A stretch of 64,000 bases of DNA from Luteolibacter arcticus (GCF_025950235.1 NZ_JAPDDT010000001.1:310001-374000); one strand, 5' to 3'. Shown: positions 47,363 to 57,680, counted from the stretch's first letter. Translations and numbers: made by a program. The notes: generated by a model from the sequence alone, not told the origin.

Positions 47363-50300
47363 TCACGGTCGCGTCACGTGCAGGCGCAGGAAGCGGCTCG
47401 ATTCGCCGGCCGGAACGCGGATGCGGAGAACGGGTGCGGCGCTGTCGTCGGTCGCGATGCCGGTGGCTTGCCAGCTTGTTAGATCATCTGACCATTCCGG
47501 TATCACTGTGACTCCGAGGGCAAGGGCCGGGCGGGTGAATTCCATCACCAGATTGCCGCTCTCCATGTGGGACAATGGCCGTGGATCGGGAGCAAGGGGA
47601 TCGAGGCCGAAGGCGAACTCAAAGAGGTTCGCCCAGCCATCGCCATCGGGGTCGCCGTCCTCGCTGTGATCGGCGAGCGTGGGATGAGCATCGAGCCAGT
47701 CTTTGAAGGGATCGGAGACCACGAGCAGTCGTCCGCTGCCGGAGATGCGAGCCGTTTCGTAGGTGGCACCGGAACCCGGCGCGCCCCAGATGCCGGCCGG
47801 TTGTGGAATGCCTGCGATCTTGAGCGTGCCGACGGTGTCGGTTGCCTGATGGTCTAGCTCGATGGTTCCGGGCGCGGCGATCTCCAGCCCCGCGGCATCC
47901 GGCAGCGAAGGTGCTGTTAGAGAAAGCGTGCCGGAAAGGATGCGTGTGTCGCCGGTGCGGGTGGAGGGGCCCGAGAGGGCGGTGCGGCCGTCGCCGGATT
48001 GGGTGAGCGTGCCAACTCCGGCGAGATCGTTCGCCACGTTCAGGGTCCCGGGCTGGTGGAAATCGAGGTTACCCGTCGCATTGATCAGGATCTCGGCAGT
48101 GCCAGGCGTCGCGGTGCCGTCGATTCGCAGCGTGCCGCTGTTGATCGTCGTGCGGGCGTTGTAAGTGTTAGAGCCGGTGAGGGTCCAAGTGCCGGCTCCA
48201 TCCTTCACCACGCCCATGCCGCCGGTGCCCGTGAGGATGGCACCGCTCACGATGCCATTCCCGCTGCCGCCGAGGCCGAGCTGGCGGCTCGTGCCGACCG
48301 TCTGGTTGATGATGCCCGAAAGGGTGAGCTGTTCTCCGTCGCAGCGCACGTAGAGGCCATTGCCGCCCATGCCGGAGATCGTGAGATCCGAGGTGAGTGT
48401 GGTGTCGCCGGAAACCTGGTGGATGGTTGGAATGGTGGCCTCGCCCGCGAAGGTGGTGGAGCTGAAGCCGCTGAAGGTATTGGTCACGGTGCAATCGCAG
48501 GCGAGCGCGAGCGTGCCTGAGGCGAAGCCGCCCTTCGGGATGGCGACCGGACCGCTGCCGAGCGCGTCCGGGCGGGTGATGAGCAGGGTGCCGCCACCGG
48601 AGGCGACCGTGGTGCCGCCGCTGTAAGTGTTCGCCGCGGTCAGGGTCAGCGTGCCTGCTCCGGTTTTGGTCAGGCTGCCGCTTTGGGTCGCGACATCGGA
48701 AATGACATCGTGGATGGTCCCGTCGTGACCGTCGGTGTTGACCTTGCCTCCGCCGCTGCCGAGACGGAAGAGCATGGCGGATCCTGTCAGTAGATCGGGA
48801 ACGTCTGCGGCGAGCTTCAAGGTGCCGCCTGATTGCAAGGTCAAGGTTGCGGTGCCGCTGGCCCCGGTCAGCGGATTGGAGAAGGCGCTGGACGTGGTGA
48901 AGGTGCCTCCGGAGACGTTCACGCTGGCCGGGCCTCCGGAGGTGCCGGGCTCGAGATCGAAACTACTGGATCCGTCGTAGTTGAAGGTCGCGCCGGTTTC
49001 GACGGTCAGCGAAGCCGGATAGCCACCCTGTGCGGCGACCTTGGCAGAGCCATGCTGGCTCCAGCTTCCGCCGGACTTGAGAGTCAGCGTGCCGGGGCGG
49101 CCGACGTGAAGGGTGCCGTGATTGACTACGGTGCCAGCCCCGTTCAGGGCCTGGATCGCAGTGCCGGCGGAGATGTCATTGCCAATGAGAACGCGCTTTC
49201 CCTCCGCCGTGGTGATCATCGAGCCAGCGATGAAATCCACGCTGACCGGAGCCGTGGCATCCGGGCCGATCTCCCACCCGCCGGTGGCGGCCGACTGATC
49301 GTTGGCGACTGCCACGTTGCCAGCTCGGATCACCGTGCCACCTGTGTAGCTGTTGTTCCCGGAAAGCTGCAGCGCCGAGCTGCCGGCTTTGGCGAGGGAC
49401 GCGCTGCCACTCAGCGCGCCGGTGAATGACAGCGTCGCGGCATCGCTGGATAGCTCGGTGTTCGCCGGGAGAACGATCGGAGACTGGATGGTGCAGGCCA
49501 GCGAGGTAGCCTCGCCGGATTCTTCGAAGCGGATGCGCGGTTCGGGCGCGCCGTCGGTGGAGATTTGGACGCCCGCGGTGGAGCCAGCGAGATCACCACC
49601 GGGTAGGCCAACGGACACCGATGTCTGGGCTCCGAAGGCATCGAACCACGAGCTTTGTGGTGCCGTTGCGGCAAGCTGGACCGAGGTCGCCTTCGCTTCC
49701 GGAGTGGAGGCAAGAAAGCGGATCGTGTCCGCCGCTCGTTGCCACTGGGCCATGCACGGCGTGCTTGCGGCGAGCGAGCGGCCATCCCATGCGACCGATC
49801 CGGCGGCGTAAAAGGCTGCCTGGGTCGTGCCGGCGGCGGCGTGATCGACCGCTTGCACCGTGGCGTCGTTACGCAGGACGACCAAGGGACTTTGGTAAGC
49901 CGCCATGTCTTCGGCGGAGAGGCCGGGAACCACGGTGTAGGCGTAGCTCTTGTTAGAAAAGGCGGTGCCGTGGCGGATCGACAGGGAGAAGACATTCTTG
50001 CTCACCGTGGTCGCGTCGTAGCCAGTATTGATCGATTGCCAGGTGCCGCTTTGGGAAGCGGCCTGAACGGTGGCGGAGGTGGGCACCTCGTTGAAGAAGT
50101 AGCCGGTGCCATCGTGATGGGCCCACTGGAGTCCGGCGAGCGTGCTCGTGCCGGTGGCCAGCGTTTGTTGGGCTCCGCCTGTGGAATAGGTGACCGATCC
50201 TGTGAGCAAGGATTGGTTCAGCGTGGTTTCCACCTCGGCCGTGGCCGCGGGTGCATCGATGTCAGCCCCGAGTGCCACGAAGCCACTGTCGAAGAAGAAC

Positions 50301-50679
50301 CATGCCTTCTTCGCTGCGACATTGCGGCGGTTGTAGCGGAAGGCGGTCGCGGCGTAGGTCCCGTCCGAGATGCCCCCGGCGAAAGTGCTGGTGCCGGCCA
50401 CCCCCCAGTCGGCCGTGGGTTTGAGCGAGTAGGTGCCTTGCTCGACGGTGGTGCCCGGCAGCTTGCGCCAGTTCCACACCGGCATGATGTCATCATACTC
50501 GTTGCCGGTGCGGAGGATGAGGTTCACCCCATCCCCGAGGTGATAGTTCTTCAAGCCCTCGCCGTTTCCCGACTCCGGCTGGAGCGTGCGGGTGGAGGAG
50601 ATCTTCACCGAGGCATAGCCGGCCGGCCGGTGCCAGGCGGTGAAATCGCCACGCCAGAAATGCTTGGCTCCCGTATGGG
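47363..50679 (-). CDS. C-terminal part of a frameshifted polysaccharide lyase family 8 protein fused to PATR repeats
   Basis: In this frame, reading from just after the frameshift near 50680, the sequence runs GAKHFWRGDFTAWHRPAGY, YHLGDGVNLILRTGNEYDD and MPVWNWRKLPGTTVEQ. These are the central and C-terminal beta domains of PL8 lyases (chondroitin AC, hyaluronate, xanthan). KKAWFFFDSGFVALGADI and SIRHGTAFSNKSYAYTVVPG are also PL8. After about residue 370 the chain becomes PATR repeats (LTKTGAGTLTLTAANTYSGG, TGSNTYNARTTINSGTLRI) and ends with a dockerin-like EDGDPDGDGWANLFEFAFG and a C-terminal beta domain. The catalytic alpha domain is in the next gene upstream, in another frame. A GTG at 50608 is the first start in this frame, but it is probably not used. 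Confidence 0.85.
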
Positions 50680-51702
50680 AAAGTGCGGGTCGGCAGAGCC
50701 GGTGGCATTGGCGGCGGTGACCGATGCGCGCAGGGAATCGAGTTCCGCCGTGCGGTAGCTGGGAATTACGGTGGACGTGGTAGTAGCGAGACTTGCCAGT
50801 CCGGAGCCATTCGCGGATTGACTCTTGCGACTAATCCCCCGGCCGGAAGCGGTGTAGTCGATCATCTGGCCGCGGTTCATCCAGCGTGTGCCATCGAGCA
50901 GATAGTCGGCGAGGATGCGGCGCTGGCTTTCGCTGAAGGCGAATCCGGTCTCCTTGCTCATCGCGGCCCATTTCAGGGTGTTCGAAATGAACAGCGAGCC
51001 GTAGCCCTGGTTGTAGAGTTGGGCCCCGTGCTGTAAGAAGGAGCCATCGCGCTGGATGCCTTCCGCCGTGGTGACGAGGATGGTGTCGGAGATCGCCAGA
51101 AAGGCGTCGGCAGTGATCGAGGTGCTACCGGCGGCCACGCCCCGGTAGATACCGGCGATGGCGCGGTCCACGCGGTTCTGGCCGGTGTTTGTTCCGGAAT
51201 TGGTGCTACGGGCGACGTAGGCGCGCTGGACCCTGGCCAACCCTGACGTCATGCGTGATGAGGAGAGCTGCGACTTGATCAGCACCATGCATTCGCCGAG
51301 TCCCTGTGGTGACGCAATCTGGTTGTAATACCAGTTGGTGCTCTGTGGGTCATCCGCGATCCACCACTCGTAGGCCTTGAGGATATCGGCAAGCAGCCCG
51401 GCGTCTTGATAGAGGGTTCCGCTCGGATGAGCGTAGGCGCGGCACAGAATCCGCAGCCGGTCGAGGTGTCCGAGTGGAGCCCAGTTCGTCTGGGCGGTGG
51501 AGGCGTAATTGATGTCGGCCCAACTGCCGTTCGCCTGAAGGCTGGTGCGGTAGGAGGAAACGGTGGTCGATGAAGGCACCGAGCCAAGGACGGTTTCCTT
51601 CACGCGGTTTTCGACCACCGCAAGATCAGCCACGGTCTGGCCGGTTACCGTATTCGTGGCGAGCGGCAAAAGGCAAACCAGATAGGCGGGACGCCATCTC
51701 AT
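50605..51702 (-). CDS. N-terminal catalytic part of a frameshifted polysaccharide lyase family 8 protein
   Basis: From the ATG at 51702 this frame encodes a signal peptide (MRWRPAYLVCLLPLATNTVT) and the PL8 alpha/alpha toroid. Substrate and catalytic motifs are present: NWYYNQIASPQGLGECMVLI (Asn), DGSFLQHGAQLYNQGYG (His and Tyr) and SGRGISRKS (Arg). After TGSADPHFP the frame leaves the PL8 pattern and stops at 50605; the PL8 sequence continues in the -1-type frame of the next segment. One extra C in the minus-strand tttccc tract (50677-50682) would give DPHFPHTGAKHFWRGDF and restore one long lyase. Its start overlaps the upstream PEP-CTERM gene stop by ATGA. Frameshift mutation, phase variation and sequencing error are all possible. 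Confidence 0.88.
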   Translation of the reverse strand: MRWRPAYLVCLLPLATNTVTGQTVADLAVVENRVKETVLGSVPSSTTVSSYRTSLQANGSWADINYASTAQTNWAPLGHLDRLRILCRAYAHPSGTLYQDAGLLADILKAYEWWIADDPQSTNWYYNQIASPQGLGECMVLIKSQLSSSRMTSGLARVQRAYVARSTNSGTNTGQNRVDRAIAGIYRGVAAGSTSITADAFLAISDTILVTTAEGIQRDGSFLQHGAQLYNQGYGSLFISNTLKWAAMSKETGFAFSESQRRILADYLLDGTRWMNRGQMIDYTASGRGISRKSQSANGSGLASLATTTSTVIPSYRTAELDSLRASVTAANATGSADPHFPIREPSISGVAISPPGTGRPAMPR

Positions 51703-53918
51703 CTCTTCGGCATCCTCCGACGGCGAAGGTTGCAGAGCAAGCCTGCACCCGCGAGCAAGGCGACCCGAGGTTCCGGTACGGCGATCAAGGTGAGGGCGCT
51801 GGTAGTGCCAGTGCCATAGTCGAGTTCGTAGCCATCGGGTAGATTGAGCACGTCGGCAAAGGTTCCGCTGAGGCTGCCGTAGTTGGCGAACGTGTAGGGG
51901 CTCACCCCATCCAGGGCACCGGTCAATTGGCTGAAATCGACGGTCGAACCCGTGAGATCCAGAAGGCCCGCGACATTGATGAGGTCGATGGAACCGGTGC
52001 CGAACTCGACCCGCAAGGTCCCACCAGTAAGGTCGGCGGCATTGAGCCCGAGGGTGCCAATCGAATTGCCGGCCGACAGCGTTCCCGCTCCACCGAATGC
52101 CAGGGTGCCGGTCGAGATCGAGCCAATGCCTTCCAGCGTCGCTCCTGCACCAATGGTGACGCCGGACGTTCCGCTGAGCGTGGTATTCACCCGGAAGGTG
52201 CCACCGTTGATGTTGGTAGTGCCGGTGTAAGTGGCCGTGCCGGAAATTGTCCAAGTGCCGGTGCCAGACTTGATCACGCTGAAGGCGTTCGCCCCAGTGT
52301 TGGCAATCGAGCCGGTCACCTCGCCATCGCCCGCGCCGCCCAGGCCGAGTTGGCGTGTGTTGTCGGCCACCGTGCTGGTGATGTTGCCGGATAGCGTGAG
52401 CATCCCGCTGGCGGACTCGATATTGATTCCATTGCCGCCGGAGGCATTGAGGGTCAGGTTTCCGGAGATCGTGTTGTCTCCCGACGCGTTGCGGATGTGG
52501 GCGCTGCCTCCTCCGCCGAACCCGGTCGCGGAAGTGATGGTGAAGTGGTTGGCAACGGTGATATCGTTGGAAAGCTCCAACGTTCCTAAACCGGTTCCGC
52601 CCTTGGTGAGGGAGACCGAGCCGGTGCCGAGCGCCTGGCCGTGGCTGATGGCAAGGATGCCGGAACCGTTGCCAAGGCTGGTGGTGCCGGAATACGAGTT
52701 CGCGGTGCTGAGGGCGAGCGTGCCACTCCCGGTCTTGGTCAGCGCGAGCGTGCCCGAGCCGTTTTGAAGCGCGCCGGAGAAGGTGCTTGAGGCGTTGTTG
52801 CTCCCCACTGTTAGGACCGAGGTGCCGGTAGCGCCGCGGGTGATGACGCCGGAGCCTGACAGGCCGTTGACTGTTTCGTCCCCGCGCATGTCGAGGGTTC
52901 CATTGACGGCGACGCTTCCTTTCCCTGCGCCGTCGGGCAGCACATTGCTTGCGGAAAGCCGTAGCGTGGCCCCGGCGTTGACGGTGGTATTGCCGGTGTA
53001 GGCGTTGGCGCTGCTGCCGAAGACAGTGAGCTGCGCGCCCTTGGTGATGCCGGCGGTGGCCGTCGTGTTGTTGCTGAGAGAGACGGCTGTCACGTTGCTC
53101 CCGATCGCGGAGTTCACGGTGATGGTCCCGGTTACCCCGTCGAGGGTGGCATTCCCCGAGTTCACGAAGGAAAGCGTGCCAGCGTTGTTGATGGCCCCGG
53201 TGCTGAAGGTGGTGCCGCCGCTGCCACCGCTGATCACGCTATCGATGCGGAGGTTGTTGGTGCCGGTAATTCCGCCGGTGTAGGTGGTGGTGCTGAAGCC
53301 GAGGTTATACAGCATCAACGTGCCGGAGGAGCCGCCAAGCACGATGGACTTGGCCAGCGTGACCGCGGAACCGCGGAGCGAGGCCCCGGCGGTGCCGGAC
53401 GCGGCACCCAGCGTGATCGTGCCAGTGGTCCCCAGCGCATTGGCGTTGCGAATGATGGTGTCTCCGCCTTCGAGGAAGACATTGCCGATGGTGCTGGAGT
53501 TCGCGATCTCCAATGTACCACTGCCGGTCTTGGTCAAGGTGGTCGCGGTGAGGGAGACGCCTTGGTTCGTGTTCGTGGAGCCGATCACCACCCCTCCGCT
53601 GCCCGAGACCGTCATCCCGCCGCTCAGGATCAGGGTGCGGTTCGCGCCATTGGCGGAAAGCGTGAGCGCTGCGGTGTTGTTCAGCGCCAGGGTGGTTCCG
53701 ACGCGATTGCCATCAAGCGTGATCGTGGCGGCGCTGGTGTTCCCGATGGCAATGTTATCTCCGGCGATGGGCACGCCGGTGGTCCAGTTGCCAGGCGTAC
53801 CCCATGCCCCGCCGCCGCTCGGAAGCCAGGAATTCTGGGCGTGGAGGGCGGCGGTGGAAAGAAGCAGAGCGGGCAGGACCGGCGTGGTGAGCGCCGGCCA
53901 TGGTGAGGGGGCTCTCAT
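51699..53918 (-). CDS. PEP-CTERM-anchored PATR repeat protein
   Basis: This 739-aa secreted protein has a signal peptide (ALLLSTAALHA), a verrucomicrobial PATR start (GAWGTPGNWTTGVPIAGD) and repeats such as LTKTGSGTLALSTANSYSGT and IKSGTGTWTISGTATYTGTT. The C-terminus is a PEP-CTERM sorting signal: VPEP, a hydrophobic stretch (VALLAGAGLLC) and a basic tail NLRRRR. PEP-CTERM proteins are processed by an exosortase in EPS-producing bacteria; none is in the window. It starts 10 bp after the stop of the upstream PATR gene and overlaps the PL8 gene start by ATGA, so the three form an operon. Confidence 0.92.
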   Translation of the reverse strand: MRAPSPWPALTTPVLPALLLSTAALHAQNSWLPSGGGAWGTPGNWTTGVPIAGDNIAIGNTSAATITLDGNRVGTTLALNNTAALTLSANGANRTLILSGGMTVSGSGGVVIGSTNTNQGVSLTATTLTKTGSGTLEIANSSTIGNVFLEGGDTIIRNANALGTTGTITLGAASGTAGASLRGSAVTLAKSIVLGGSSGTLMLYNLGFSTTTYTGGITGTNNLRIDSVISGGSGGTTFSTGAINNAGTLSFVNSGNATLDGVTGTITVNSAIGSNVTAVSLSNNTTATAGITKGAQLTVFGSSANAYTGNTTVNAGATLRLSASNVLPDGAGKGSVAVNGTLDMRGDETVNGLSGSGVITRGATGTSVLTVGSNNASSTFSGALQNGSGTLALTKTGSGTLALSTANSYSGTTSLGNGSGILAISHGQALGTGSVSLTKGGTGLGTLELSNDITVANHFTITSATGFGGGGSAHIRNASGDNTISGNLTLNASGGNGINIESASGMLTLSGNITSTVADNTRQLGLGGAGDGEVTGSIANTGANAFSVIKSGTGTWTISGTATYTGTTNINGGTFRVNTTLSGTSGVTIGAGATLEGIGSISTGTLAFGGAGTLSAGNSIGTLGLNAADLTGGTLRVEFGTGSIDLINVAGLLDLTGSTVDFSQLTGALDGVSPYTFANYGSLSGTFADVLNLPDGYELDYGTGTTSALTLIAVPEPRVALLAGAGLLCNLRRRRMPKR

Positions 53919-53928
53919 GACGGGTAAA

Positions 53929-56900
53929 TCACGGGGCGGGGGCGGTGGAGACGTCGGCGCGCAGGAAGCCCTTTGGCGCGGCGGCGGTCGTCGCGGTCAG
54001 CCGGAAGGTCCGGTAGGTCCAGCCGGTGGTGAGACCGGGCATGCCGGCTGTTAGAGCCGCCACTTCCTCGACTCCGGAAGTGAAGCCGGACAGGTCATCA
54101 TCGCCATCGATGCGATAGACCACGCCATTGATCGGGAGGGATGTCAGCGGGCCGGAGCCATTGAAGGTGGCGCCGGTGCGGACTGGCAGGGTCAGGGTCA
54201 GGTGGCCCGAGTCGATCTTGCCGACGACTTTGCCGGTGGCAGCGCCGCTGGCTGGATTGCCGTCGAGGGCGAACTCCTGCTCGTTGGTCAGGCCGTCGTT
54301 ATCCGGATCGTCGGTCTTGTCCCGATCTGCCGGGGCCAAGCCGAAGGCTGGCGTGGCGATCCAGGAAGCGAACGGATCGGCACCGGGGATGAACAGTGCA
54401 CCGGTGCCGGTGATGCGGCCGGACGGGTGGGAAGCCGTGTAGGTGCCGGGTCCCATGGCGACTCCGCCGAGGACCAGCGCGGCGATGGTATCCGAACCGG
54501 CGAAGTCGAGTTGGAGGAAGGCACCGCTGGAGACATTGACCGACGCGGTGTCTGCAATGCCGCCGTTGTTGGTGAGGACCAGCGTGCCAGCGCCGACGTT
54601 GGTGGCGCCAGTGTAGGTGTTGCTGCCGGAGAGGGTCCAGATGCCGGTGCCGGACTTAATCACCGCGAACTGGTTGCTCCCGGTGTTGACGATGTTGCCG
54701 GTGATGAGGCCGTTGCCGGTTCCGCTGAGGCCCAGTTGGCGGGTGTTGTCGGTGATGGTGCTGGTGATGGTGTTCGTTAGCGTCAGCAAGCCGCCGTTGG
54801 ATTCCACGTTCATGCCATTACCGCCGGTCGCGGTAAGGGTCAGCGTGCCGGTCAGCGTGTTGTTGCCGGAGACGTTGCGGATGTGTGCGCTTCCACCGCC
54901 GCCGTAGCCGTTGGCCGAGGCGAAAGTCATGGCGTTGGCCACGCTGATGCCGTTGGAGAGCTCCAGAGTGCCGGTGTTGGTGCCGCCCTTGGTCAGCGCG
55001 ACCGGTCCGCTACCCAGCGCGGTGGGATTGGTGATCGCCACGGTGCCGCTGCCGTTCGCCAGCGTGGTGGTGCCGGTGTAGAGGTTTGCGTTGGTAATGG
55101 TGAGCTTGCCCGCACCGGTTTTGGTGAGGTTCTTCGCGCCCGCAGTCTGGCTGATCACGCCGCTCAAGGTCAGGTCGCCCGCGCCGCCGGCGTTCGAGTT
55201 GAAGTTGAGGTTGATGTCGCCGGCGAGGCTCGCGGGATTTGCGGTGTCGCTGTTGACCAGGTTGCCGGCGGAACCGACGCCGAGGGTGATGTTTTCCGCG
55301 CCCACGGTCTGGCCGTTGAAGTCGAGGGTCGCTCCGCCGCCAACAACGGTGCCGTTGGCGGTGCCGCCGAGGGAGGTGGCGGTTCCCAGCATTGCGGTGC
55401 CGGCTTGGATCGAGGTGGAACCGGTGTAGGTGTTTGCCCCGAGCAGGTCGAGGCTTCCGGTGGCGGTCTTGGTGACAGCGCCGCTGCCACTGACGATGCC
55501 TTTGAGCGACGTGCTGCCCGCTCCGGCCAAGGTGAGCGTGCCGGCACCGAGTTCGACGCCATTTTCCGCGATGGTGGCACCGCTGAGGGAGGCGTTGGTC
55601 CACGTCTGGCTGCCGGAGAGGATGAGGTCCACCTTCTGTCCAGCGGTCGCCGAGCCGAAGACCGGCCCCTCCGAGGCGACATCGACGGTGAGGCCGCCGA
55701 GGGTGAGCGTGTGATCCGCATTACCGCCGAGGAAGGTGAAGAGCACCGGGCTGGTGAAGACCATCGCAGGTGTCACCTGGTCACCGTTGAGATTGACGGT
55801 CTGATCGAGGGTCAGGCCGTCACTGCCGAAGCGCGTGAGATTGTTGAGGTCGGGCGGGGTGGTCGGATTGAAGGCCGCATCAAGTGGCGAGACCGACCAT
55901 GCCGCGGGAGCTTGCCAACTGGTGCCGGTGCCGTCCCAGTAGAGGTCGGCGGTAATGTTGGTCACATCGAGCAGGCCGTCGCCGGTGATTCGGTCGGATT
56001 CGAAGTCGGCATTGAGAGCGGCGATCGATCCAGTCCGGCCCCATTTGCCGGTCGCCTGCTGGACTCCGTCGAAGCGAAGGACACTGATGACCTCCGGGGT
56101 GCTGGTCTCGGTTAGATTGAGGGTGGCACCGGTGGCGATATTGATCGATCCGGTATCGGCGAGCACTTGGTCGAGTTCCAGGGACAGGGTGCCGGCGGCG
56201 ATGGTGGTGGACCCGGTGTAGGTGTTGATGTTGTTCAGCGTGAGCGTGCCGCTGCCGATCTTGGTAAGGGCGACCTTGCCGGCACCGTTGCCAATCATGC
56301 CGGTGAAGCTGCTGGTGGCGTCGTTCGCTCCGACAATCAGCGTGCTGGTTCCAGTGGCGCCACTGCGGGTAATCGAGCCGCTACCGCTGAGTCCGTTGAC
56401 GGTTTCGGTGGTGTTCCCCGTGCCGGTGGTGAGGATGAGGTTGCCGTTGACGGCCAAATTGCCCTTGCCGCTGCCGTCCGGGATGACTTCGGAGGCGGAA
56501 AGTTCGAGGCGCGAGTTGCTGCTGACGGCGGTGTTGCCGGTGTAGGCGTTGGAGGTGCTGCCGAGGACCACACGCTGGAGTCCTTTGGTGCCCGATACCG
56601 AGACCGAGGTGGCGTCCGTGATGGTCACGTTGGTGACATTCGCCCCGATGGGAGCGGTCACGCTAACCGTGCCGGTGGGGTTCCCGGTGCCTGTGCCCTG
56701 ACCGCCGTTGCGGAGGCTCAGCGCGCCGGTGTGGTTGATCGGGTTGGTGCCGCTGGCGGTGAAGGTCAGGGAGGATCCGGTGCCGCTGATGACGCTTTCC
56801 AAGGCGAGATTGGTCGTGCCGGTGCCGCTGCTGGTGACGCCGCCCGTGATGGTCGGGCTGTTGAATCCGACGCTGTCGAGCGTGGCATTCAGGGTGAAGC

Positions 56901-57576
56901 CGGTACCAGATTGGAGAACGAAGGGGCGGGCCAGGGCGAGCGTCCGCATCCGGAAGCGGACGGCGGAGCTAGCCGCTGTGTCGCCGAGGGTGACGCTGCC
57001 GGTGGTGCCAAAGGCATTGGCATTGCCGATCGTGATGTTCCCGGCCTTCAGGGTCGCCGCGGACATGGTATTGCTGCCGTAGAGGTCGAGGTTCCCGCTG
57101 TTAAGGGTGAGTGTATTCGAACCGAGAAGCAGGTTGACCGTGGTCGTTGCGGTGGTGGAGCCGACGGTGACAAGGCGGCTGCCGAGTGTGAGTTCGAGGT
57201 TTGAATTCACAGTGAGGCTCTTGGCGCTCGAAGCGGAGAGGAACGTGACGTTGCCTTCCTCGAACTTCAGGCCTGCGGCGGCAGTGTTGGCGTTGACGGT
57301 GACGGTGTAGGCTCCCGTCGCCTCGGTGCCGGCGGAGAAGACGGCGGTGTCCGCGGCATTCCACGTGGAGACCGCTGCGGAAGAGCCGGTCGCGTCGGGC
57401 GACCAAAAGGCGCTGGTGCCCCAATTGCCGGTGGGGGTTGCGATATTGCCCGGGGTGGCACCGTTGCCATCCCAGTGGATATCCACCGCATGGACGACGG
57501 TGGACAGCGCGAGCAGGGAAAGCGCTGCGCAAGTGACGGGAGGCACTGCCAAAAAGTAGTTAGAGGAGTTTTTCAT
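53929..57576 (-). CDS. Large PATR repeat protein
   Basis: The ATG at 57576 (MKNSSNYFLAVPPVTCAALSLL) gives a 1215-aa secreted protein with the family N-terminus VDIHWDGNGATPGNIATPTGNW. Many PATR repeats follow, for example LTKIGSGTLTLNNINTYTGS, VTKTATGSLDLLGANTYTGS and IKSGTGIWTLSGSNTYTGAT. The C-terminal ~190 residues include DDPDNDGLTNEQEFALDG (dockerin-like) and TGWTYRTFRLTATTAAAPKG, the same end-type as the 1891-aa protein at 24147-29822, whose end reads YEYRTFSLDGSNGFPTKGFLRV. First gene of the leftward PATR/PEP-CTERM/PL8 operon. Probably a surface polysaccharide-binding or scaffold protein (inference). Confidence 0.9.
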   Translation of the reverse strand: MKNSSNYFLAVPPVTCAALSLLALSTVVHAVDIHWDGNGATPGNIATPTGNWGTSAFWSPDATGSSAAVSTWNAADTAVFSAGTEATGAYTVTVNANTAAAGLKFEEGNVTFLSASSAKSLTVNSNLELTLGSRLVTVGSTTATTTVNLLLGSNTLTLNSGNLDLYGSNTMSAATLKAGNITIGNANAFGTTGSVTLGDTAASSAVRFRMRTLALARPFVLQSGTGFTLNATLDSVGFNSPTITGGVTSSGTGTTNLALESVISGTGSSLTFTASGTNPINHTGALSLRNGGQGTGTGNPTGTVSVTAPIGANVTNVTITDATSVSVSGTKGLQRVVLGSTSNAYTGNTAVSSNSRLELSASEVIPDGSGKGNLAVNGNLILTTGTGNTTETVNGLSGSGSITRSGATGTSTLIVGANDATSSFTGMIGNGAGKVALTKIGSGTLTLNNINTYTGSTTIAAGTLSLELDQVLADTGSINIATGATLNLTETSTPEVISVLRFDGVQQATGKWGRTGSIAALNADFESDRITGDGLLDVTNITADLYWDGTGTSWQAPAAWSVSPLDAAFNPTTPPDLNNLTRFGSDGLTLDQTVNLNGDQVTPAMVFTSPVLFTFLGGNADHTLTLGGLTVDVASEGPVFGSATAGQKVDLILSGSQTWTNASLSGATIAENGVELGAGTLTLAGAGSTSLKGIVSGSGAVTKTATGSLDLLGANTYTGSTSIQAGTAMLGTATSLGGTANGTVVGGGATLDFNGQTVGAENITLGVGSAGNLVNSDTANPASLAGDINLNFNSNAGGAGDLTLSGVISQTAGAKNLTKTGAGKLTITNANLYTGTTTLANGSGTVAITNPTALGSGPVALTKGGTNTGTLELSNGISVANAMTFASANGYGGGGSAHIRNVSGNNTLTGTLTLTATGGNGMNVESNGGLLTLTNTITSTITDNTRQLGLSGTGNGLITGNIVNTGSNQFAVIKSGTGIWTLSGSNTYTGATNVGAGTLVLTNNGGIADTASVNVSSGAFLQLDFAGSDTIAALVLGGVAMGPGTYTASHPSGRITGTGALFIPGADPFASWIATPAFGLAPADRDKTDDPDNDGLTNEQEFALDGNPASGAATGKVVGKIDSGHLTLTLPVRTGATFNGSGPLTSLPINGVVYRIDGDDDLSGFTSGVEEVAALTAGMPGLTTGWTYRTFRLTATTAAAPKGFLRADVSTAPAP

Positions 57577-57680
57577 TCGAGATCGTGAGGATGGTGGCAC
57601 GATCTGGCGATCCGCGTAGTCGGCAGTACTGCCGACAGGGTGGCCCTTGCCTGTCGGCAAGCGGCATGCATGATCGCGAA
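57577..57680. promoter_or_regulatory. Divergent promoter region with a perfect 18-bp palindrome
   Basis: The 104 bp between the leftward PATR operon and the rightward sensor kinase gene contain GTCGGCAGTACTGCCGAC at 57619-57636, a perfect palindrome, and a further half-site TCGGCA at 57654-57659. A near copy, TCGGCAGTTTTGCCGA, lies at 60598-60613 between the sensor and response-regulator genes. The position suggests an operator for the regulator encoded at 60646-61362 that could control both directions. Confidence 0.5.

Noticed and set aside
54883-57204. Two long open frames (410 and 345 aa) antisense to the PATR gene at 53929-57576
   Set aside because: Same repeat-shadow effect; low-complexity products and no conserved domain.
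52200-57500. Regular repeats that might look like a CRISPR array or minisatellite
   Set aside because: The periodic gtgccggtgtaggtgtt-like units are degenerate codons of PATR repeats in a single long frame, without constant-length spacers.
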